Shown: positions 6,657 through 11,024 of the stretch, in pieces
How positions within the stretch are numbered: the first letter of the stretch is position 1
Layout: every line of letters starts with the position of its first letter
From: Kiritimatiellia bacterium
GTDB lineage: Bacteria; Verrucomicrobiota; Kiritimatiellia; UBA8416
Assembly: GCA_007126175.1 (NCBI GenBank)
Contig: SLBU01000196.1
Coordinates: forward strand, 1-11,024
Direction of reading: 5' to 3'
DNA: 11,024 bases
Made by a program: the position numbers and the translations under genes
Notes under the pieces: generated by a model
The model's database searches: none
What the model saw: the letters and a program-made list of their open reading frames with translations, nothing else
What the model was told of the DNA's origin: nothing

Positions 6657-9151
6657 AGGCATGGTTCATTACATATTTTGTGATCGGGTGGTTGGTGATG
6701 CTGCTTCCTTGTGCAGCCCGGACGACAGGGCTCGCACGGGCGCGGTTAGCACTCGAGGATGGCTTTTATGCCCAGGCCGTGCAGCTTTATCAGGGAATCC
6801 TGCGTGATGCAGGAACCTCTGAACTGGTGCGCGCCGAGGCGGCGGATTTTCTGCTGCGGAGCTATGCGGCCCAACAGGAGTTTGATCGGATTGCTGCCTT
6901 TCTTGCGGACCCAGCACAAGTGGTGTACCTCGACACGGTGAGCCGGGCGTACTGGGATGCTGTGCTGCTGGACCGGCAGGGAAACTGGGCGGGGGTTCTG
7001 GAGCGTCTGGCGCAGTTACCTGACGTGGTTGCCAATGCCTCGGCCCGTGTGCTGCAATTACGTGCCTCGGCCTTCTTGCAGCGTGGGCAGCTAACCGAGG
7101 CGGCTGGTCTCTTCGAGTACCTTGCCACGGAACTGCCCGATCCCCGGCAGGCAGCGCAGAATCGTCTCGATTGGGGCCGTACGCTGCACAGCGCGGCGCA
7201 GTATACGGACGCAATCGCGGTCTGGGAACCGCTGCTGACACTGACGAATCAATATCCGCAGCTCGCTGCCCGGACGCGTTATTTAATCGGAGAGACCTAT
7301 TTACAGCAACAGGAGTATGCGCTGGCGGAATCGACACTGGCTCCGTTGGCGCAAGAAGTTGGCCAAGGCGATGTTCTGGCGGTTCAGGCATTGATTGCAC
7401 AGGCGCAGTCGCGTCAGTTACAGGGAGATATCGAGGGTGCCACAGCGCTTTTTCGATTTGGAATCGAGGCCCTTGGCGGGCACAAGTTGCAAGCCCGATT
7501 ACAGATTGAGTTGGGCCGCAGCCTGCTTGCAGGTGGGGCATTAGAGGCAGGGCAGGAAGTGATTCTGCAGTACGTAGCTGCAAATGTTGATACGCCGGAA
7601 GCACCGGGCCTGCTGCTGGAGCTGGGGCGGCGAATGATTGCCGATACACGGTATGATGAGGCGATCTCGATCTATCAGCGCTATCTGGAAGCGTTCGGCG
7701 ATCGTAATGGGGTGGGGAGTCATGGACGCGGTATTGCCTTGCGCGGTGCGGGGCGGCATGGCGAGGCTGCGAAGGCTTTCGAACAGTCTCATGCCCAGGC
7801 ACCAGAGGGGAATCGCAAGGAAGAAACGCTTTTGTTAGCAGCCCGTTCACGTTATGCAAATGGGCAATATCGGTTGGCTTTGGAGCAGGTTGAGGATTAT
7901 ATTCGCCGCTATCCGCAAGGGCGGTTTCTCCTGGATGCGCGTTACCTGCGTGCAAATGCGCTGGCGGCTTTGGAGCAGTTAGATGAGGCTGTGCAGGCAC
8001 TTGATGCGCTCGCAGCGGATGCGCCCGATGCGGCACTGGCCGAGATGGCGCTTTTGCGCGTGGGAGAGCTGTTGCTGGAGGCGCGTGACTGGCAAGCTGC
8101 TGAAGCGGCGTTCGCGGACATGCTCAGGCGCTATCCTGAGGGGGCACTTTTTATGCAGGGGTTGCATGGCAGGGGGATGGCACGGCATCACCAATGGCAG
8201 GCGCAGGCACAGGCCGATTTTGCGCGTGTCGCGGCCGATGCCGAAGAGGAAAGCTTACGTGAGCATGCCCGTTTTATGCAGGTGGTGAACCATTTCCGGT
8301 TGGGACGCGACGCGGAAGCGATTGCCCTGAGTACGCAACTGCTGGAGGAATCGCCGGATAGTATCTGGGCACCGGACGTTCGCTTTCGTTTGGCCCAGTT
8401 TGTGTTCAATACGGGCCAATATGAGGAGGCAGAACGAGCTTTTTTGGCATTTGTGGAGAAGCATCCAACCCATAAAAATGTACCGTTGAGTCTTTTTCGG
8501 GCTGGTTTGGCAGCAATTCGGCGTCAGCAATATGTGAGTGGCAACGAGATTCTGGGGCGGCTGGTACAGCAATATCCTGAGCATGGATTGCTCCCGTATG
8601 CCCGTTTTCACCAAGGCGAGGCCTTGATGCAATTGGGGCGGCATTCGACGGCGATCCTGACCTTCCAGGAAGTTGTGCGTCTTGCGCCGAATACGGAAAT
8701 TGCCTATATGGCTTGGGGTCGTGAGGGCGATTGTCATTTTACGCTTGCGTCGGAGGATGTAGCGCGATTCGAGGCATCCGCGCGTGCTTATCAGGTAGTA
8801 TTGCAAGGTGGGCGGGTACGAGTAGAAGAGCGTCTGCAAGCTGCGTATAAACTGGGTCTGACGTATGAGAAGATGGGGCGTACGTCTGCGGCACTGGAGC
8901 AATACTATGATGGAGTGATCGTGCCCTTCCATTTGGCCCTGGGTGAGGAGGACGGGGGACTTGGGGTGGAGGGGCGGACGTGGTATTCGCGTGCGGTACG
9001 CAATGCCACTGCCATTCTGGATCGACAGCAAGAGTGGCGCAGCATGGTGAGTATTCTGGATCGTGCGGCAACAACGGATGCCGATATTGCGGTTGAGGCC
9101 GGGCGCCGCGCGCGGGCAATACGGGCGGAGTATTGGTGGTTGTTTTATTAG
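6653..9151 (+). CDS. exported TPR-repeat protein, probable periplasmic partner of the ExbB/ExbD system
   Basis: An 832-residue protein with an N-terminal hydrophobic segment (about residues 4-20) preceded by one Lys, read as a signal peptide with a possible cleavage after 'PCAA'. The Cys in 'LLPC' has Pro before it, a poor lipobox. Nearly all the rest is helical tetratricopeptide-like repeats, with recurring pieces such as 'GQYRLALEQVEDYIRRYPQG', 'GQYEEAERAFLAFVEKHP' and 'GRTSAALEQYYDGVIVP'. About a dozen or more repeats look likely; I did not align them. There is no catalytic motif. TPR arrays act as protein-protein scaffolds; periplasmic ones beside tolQ/exbB genes include CpoB (YbgF) and BamD-like proteins, and a partner role is inferred from that. 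It lacks its own Shine-Dalgarno and starts inside the uvrA stop codon (ATGA). exbB follows after 56 bp. Confidence 0.85.
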   Translation: MKAWFITYFVIGWLVMLLPCAARTTGLARARLALEDGFYAQAVQLYQGILRDAGTSELVRAEAADFLLRSYAAQQEFDRIAAFLADPAQVVYLDTVSRAYWDAVLLDRQGNWAGVLERLAQLPDVVANASARVLQLRASAFLQRGQLTEAAGLFEYLATELPDPRQAAQNRLDWGRTLHSAAQYTDAIAVWEPLLTLTNQYPQLAARTRYLIGETYLQQQEYALAESTLAPLAQEVGQGDVLAVQALIAQAQSRQLQGDIEGATALFRFGIEALGGHKLQARLQIELGRSLLAGGALEAGQEVILQYVAANVDTPEAPGLLLELGRRMIADTRYDEAISIYQRYLEAFGDRNGVGSHGRGIALRGAGRHGEAAKAFEQSHAQAPEGNRKEETLLLAARSRYANGQYRLALEQVEDYIRRYPQGRFLLDARYLRANALAALEQLDEAVQALDALAADAPDAALAEMALLRVGELLLEARDWQAAEAAFADMLRRYPEGALFMQGLHGRGMARHHQWQAQAQADFARVAADAEEESLREHARFMQVVNHFRLGRDAEAIALSTQLLEESPDSIWAPDVRFRLAQFVFNTGQYEEAERAFLAFVEKHPTHKNVPLSLFRAGLAAIRRQQYVSGNEILGRLVQQYPEHGLLPYARFHQGEALMQLGRHSTAILTFQEVVRLAPNTEIAYMAWGREGDCHFTLASEDVARFEASARAYQVVLQGGRVRVEERLQAAYKLGLTYEKMGRTSAALEQYYDGVIVPFHLALGEEDGGLGVEGRTWYSRAVRNATAILDRQQEWRSMVSILDRAATTDADIAVEAGRRARAIRAEYWWLFY

Positions 9152-9207
9152 TGCACAGGTGACCACGTTTTGGGTTAGAGGCGTGCGGATCTAAAGGGAG
9201 ATGGGAT
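9152..9207 (+). promoter_or_regulatory. 56-bp gap before exbB with its ribosome-binding site
   Basis: GGGAG at 9196-9200 stands seven bases before the exbB ATG at 9208. No intrinsic terminator and no convincing promoter are visible, so read-through from the TPR gene is the simplest view. Confidence 0.6.
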
Positions 9208-9855
9208 ATGCGGTTGGTTTCATTTGTTGTTATGGGCGGGCCGGTGGTCTGGCTGATACTGGCCTGCGGGCTGCTTGCCTTCGGAGTCTTTGTGGAGCGA
9301 GCGTTGAGCTTGCATCGGGCCCGCATCAATTATAGTGATTTTTTGCATGGCATCTTCAATTGCATGCGGCAGGTGAAGCCGCAGGATGCGCATGTATTGG
9401 AGGCCTTGACGTTGTGTGATGAAACGCCGGGGCCGGTGGCGTATTTAGCCAAGATGGCGATATCGTGTCGGGATGCGAGTGCCTATGATCTGGACCGTAC
9501 CCTGCAGGATACGGCTGCGGCCGAGATTTCTCGCATGGAGCGTCGGTTGGCGGTAATTGCGCTTATCGCGCAAATTGCACCATTGCTTGGTTTATTTGGT
9601 ACGGTACTGGGCATTCTCGATGGTGTGGTTGTGTTTCAAGCGCAAGGTCCATTGATCCAAAGTGCCAATCTCCTGGATGGGTTATTGCTTTCGCTAGCCT
9701 CTACGGTGGCTGGACTTGGCGTGGCGATTCCTTGTTATGCCGCTTTCAATATCCTGGTAATCAAAGTGGATCGGATTGTCCTGGATATGGAACGGACGCG
9801 CTATGAGATTGTTGCATTTCTCAAAGGGGGTTACACGAGGGAGATCCTCTCATGA
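9208..9855 (+). CDS. exbB: MotA/TolQ/ExbB-family proton channel protein
   Basis: Inner-membrane motor subunit that, with ExbD, turns proton flow into force on a periplasmic transducer. The 215 residues show the family's three membrane helices: TM1 at about 8-30, then a roughly 80-residue cytoplasmic domain, TM2 at about 113-145, and TM3 at about 158-186. Diagnostic motifs are 'APLLGLFGTVLGI' (124-136, with T132) in TM2 and 'STVAGLGVAIP' (165-175, with T166) in TM3. These Thr correspond to the channel threonines T148 and T181 of E. coli ExbB. The TM3 glutamate of E. coli ExbB (E176) has Leu161 at the equivalent place; the nearest acid is Asp157. It has a good Shine-Dalgarno and overlaps exbD by ATGA. 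Whether it belongs to a TonB or a Tol system cannot be settled from its sequence. Confidence 0.93.
   Translation: MRLVSFVVMGGPVVWLILACGLLAFGVFVERALSLHRARINYSDFLHGIFNCMRQVKPQDAHVLEALTLCDETPGPVAYLAKMAISCRDASAYDLDRTLQDTAAAEISRMERRLAVIALIAQIAPLLGLFGTVLGILDGVVVFQAQGPLIQSANLLDGLLLSLASTVAGLGVAIPCYAAFNILVIKVDRIVLDMERTRYEIVAFLKGGYTREILS
9838..9843 (+). promoter_or_regulatory. ribosome-binding site of exbD inside exbB
   Basis: AGGGAG lies eight bases before the exbD ATG at 9852, within the last codons of exbB, and confirms the ATGA overlap start. Confidence 0.7.
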
Positions 9856-10358
9856 CAGTATCGGAGACAAGCGGACACAAAACGTTACCGTCAGGGCGGG
9901 ATTTGCGGACACGGTATATTCCCCGTGCGCGCATTCGTCCGGTCTACCTGCAGGCTGCGCCCTGGCTCGATCTTTTGTTCATCCTGTTTTTTCTGGTGCT
10001 GGCCCAGTCGCGCATCGTCTTGCGTCCTGGCGTAGTTGTCACATTGCCATCCTATGGCGGAATGGGTGTCGAAGGTGGGGGGATTGCTGTCCTCGTGCCC
10101 GAGCATCGTGGCGGACAGCAGCGTGCGAAGTTGTTTTTCGACGATGAGGTGTTTGCTTTAGACAGCCCTGCACGTGCTGCAGAGCTTGCGACACGCTTTT
10201 CCGCTGTACGTTCGGCAGAGCGACTTGAAACGCTGACCCTATATGCGGATCGGCGTGTGTCGCAAGCCTATGTGATGCAGGTGATGAATCTGGCCACTGA
10301 TGCCGGGTTTACCTATTTGAATTTGGGTGCAGCACCCCCTGCGGGGAATATTCCTTGA
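9852..10358 (+). CDS. exbD: ExbD/TolR-family biopolymer transport protein
   Basis: Partner of ExbB: a short cytoplasmic N-terminus (1-36), one membrane helix (about 37-53) and a periplasmic domain. The helix carries the family's single essential acidic residue at Asp40 in 'APWLDLLFILFFLVL', the counterpart of D25 in E. coli ExbD and D23 in TolR. After the helix 'PGVVVTLPSYG' matches the usual 'G(I/V)xVxLP' linker. The end of the domain, 'LYADRRVSQAYVMQVMNLA' and then 'DAGFTYLNLG', fits the typical 'xADxxxxYxxVMxxxxxAG' ending. The 168 residues are slightly longer than the common 140, mostly from a basic N-terminal extension. The start overlaps exbB by four bases, as is usual for obligate partners. 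Confidence 0.88.
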   Translation: MTVSETSGHKTLPSGRDLRTRYIPRARIRPVYLQAAPWLDLLFILFFLVLAQSRIVLRPGVVVTLPSYGGMGVEGGGIAVLVPEHRGGQQRAKLFFDDEVFALDSPARAAELATRFSAVRSAERLETLTLYADRRVSQAYVMQVMNLATDAGFTYLNLGAAPPAGNIP

Positions 10359-10374
10359 GGGAAGGTTTGATCGT

Positions 10375-11024
10375 ATGCCGGATAAAAGACATCGTTTATT
10401 CACACGTTGGTTCAGCCGTCGGATTGACTTAGGTGTGATTTTGTCGGGGAGCCTGTTTGTCTTTATTTGGGTTTTGTTGCCGCAGGCGCCTGTTCGGGAA
10501 ACGCGGGCCGTGATGGAAACAGGTGTGCGCGCGCAGCTTACGCGCGTACCTCTGTCGTCCGTGCCAGCCTATTTGCGTCCGGATCTGATGTTGGTGCCCT
10601 CTGATTATTCATTTATGCCGATCTGGCAGATACCGGATGTCATGTCGCATGTGCCGCAATATCGGTATGCAACGAGACGGGAGCCGATCGTGTCGGATCC
10701 GGAGGGGATGGGGCAGTTGGCCCCTTTGCTGAAAGGTCTTCTGAATCACTATTCGATATGGTTACTTCCTGCGGCAAACAGTGGCACTGCTGCGAGCAGT
10801 GCGTTTCCGCATGAATCGAGGCTGCATGTGCGCCTGTCTGAGGGGCTGGGTTCTACGCGTCTGAGAACCGATATGTCTGTATGGGAGTCGGTGTTATCGG
10901 GGCGGCAGTCATGGGAATTTGTCTTCTGGATTGCATTTGATGCAGAAGAAGGCGAACCTAGCGTATTTATAGAAGAGCGCAGTGGGGATCTGGATCGCGA
11001 CTTGCGTCTGCTGCGGATTGTCGA
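10375..11024 (+). CDS. single-pass inner-membrane protein, candidate TonB/TolA-type transducer (runs off the window end)
   Basis: An open frame of 216 codons without a stop begins at ATG 10375, nine bases after a GAGGGAAGG site and 16 bp after exbD. It starts with a strongly basic cytoplasmic tail (KRHR, RWFSRR), then one hydrophobic helix at about 18-36, and the rest is predicted periplasmic. This topology, and its place after exbB-exbD, are those of TonB or TolA. The Pro-rich linker of classic TonB is missing. Residues about 181-216, with 'WIAFDAEEGEPSVFIEERSG' and 'DLDRDLRLLR', resemble the start of the TonB C-terminal domain ('f.vd.dG.v..v.v..SSG...ld...l'). The match is by eye and incomplete, so the call is tentative. 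An unrelated membrane-anchored periplasmic protein is the alternative. Confidence 0.6.
   Translation, partial: MPDKRHRLFTRWFSRRIDLGVILSGSLFVFIWVLLPQAPVRETRAVMETGVRAQLTRVPLSSVPAYLRPDLMLVPSDYSFMPIWQIPDVMSHVPQYRYATRREPIVSDPEGMGQLAPLLKGLLNHYSIWLLPAANSGTAASSAFPHESRLHVRLSEGLGSTRLRTDMSVWESVLSGRQSWEFVFWIAFDAEEGEPSVFIEERSGDLDRDLRLLRIV

Noticed and set aside
6653..6715. Lipoprotein signal on the TPR protein
   Set aside because: The only Cys near the hydrophobic segment is preceded by Pro, which does not fit a lipobox; an ordinary signal peptide is preferred.
6669..8036. 455-codon open frame antisense to the TPR gene
   Set aside because: Pro/His/Ala-rich low-complexity translation typical of the reverse frame of a GC-rich gene. 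The forward frame has a signal peptide and TPR repeats and fits the operon.
8255..9166. 303-codon open frame antisense to the 3' part of the TPR gene
   Set aside because: Same reasons: no domain, no ribosome-binding site, opposite to a supported gene.
1..11024. CRISPR array, insertion sequence, integrase or toxin-antitoxin genes
   Set aside because: No regularly spaced repeats, transposase or recombinase motifs, or terminal inverted repeats were seen. The tRNA is next to ordinary chromosomal genes without a visible attachment-site duplication.

Overview
The window is a stretch of bacterial chromosome, mostly housekeeping genes followed by a cell-envelope operon. Genes are densely packed, with clear Shine-Dalgarno sites at most starts, two 4-bp ATGA stop/start overlaps, and an ExbB/ExbD pair that points to a Gram-negative (diderm) cell. 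My best guess at the lineage is the PVC superphylum, for example Verrucomicrobiota or Kiritimatiellota. This rests on my memory of UvrA and TyrRS sequence style (a Q-x-G-N signature in TyrRS, an 'NPRSTVATTTEIHDF' stretch in UvrA) and on the TPR-ExbB-ExbD gene order. No database was consulted, so the guess is tentative.

Layout. Positions 1-149 (minus strand) hold the first 49 codons of an aldo/keto reductase. Positions 150-351 have no gene but contain a 14-bp tandem repeat, a GC-rich palindromic segment and a perfect hairpin that abuts a tRNA. Positions 352-427 (minus) are a tRNA with CAT anticodon and encoded CCA, preceded by a good sigma70-type promoter. Positions 428-647 are a divergent intergenic region that carries the tRNA promoter and the rpsA leader. 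From 648 everything is on the plus strand: rpsA (six S1 domains), a strong intrinsic terminator at 2446-2479, tyrS, uvrA, a large exported TPR-repeat protein, exbB, exbD, and a single-pass membrane protein that runs off the window end and may be the TonB/TolA-type transducer.

How the genes work together. rpsA and tyrS serve translation and uvrA serves nucleotide excision repair. tyrS and uvrA are 27 bp apart with no visible terminator, and uvrA overlaps the TPR gene by ATGA, so the envelope genes may be partly expressed from a tyrS-uvrA transcript. TPR protein, ExbB, ExbD and the final protein form a plausible proton-motive-force-driven envelope machine of the TonB-ExbBD or Tol-Pal type. ExbB/ExbD would be the inner-membrane motor, the last protein the periplasm-spanning transducer, and the TPR protein a periplasmic partner. 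The substrate cannot be told from this window.

Nothing here is clearly an undescribed system. The points most worth a second look are the unusual envelope module behind uvrA, the altered HIGH motif of TyrRS, the missing TM3 glutamate in ExbB, and the A31-G39 mismatch in the tRNA.
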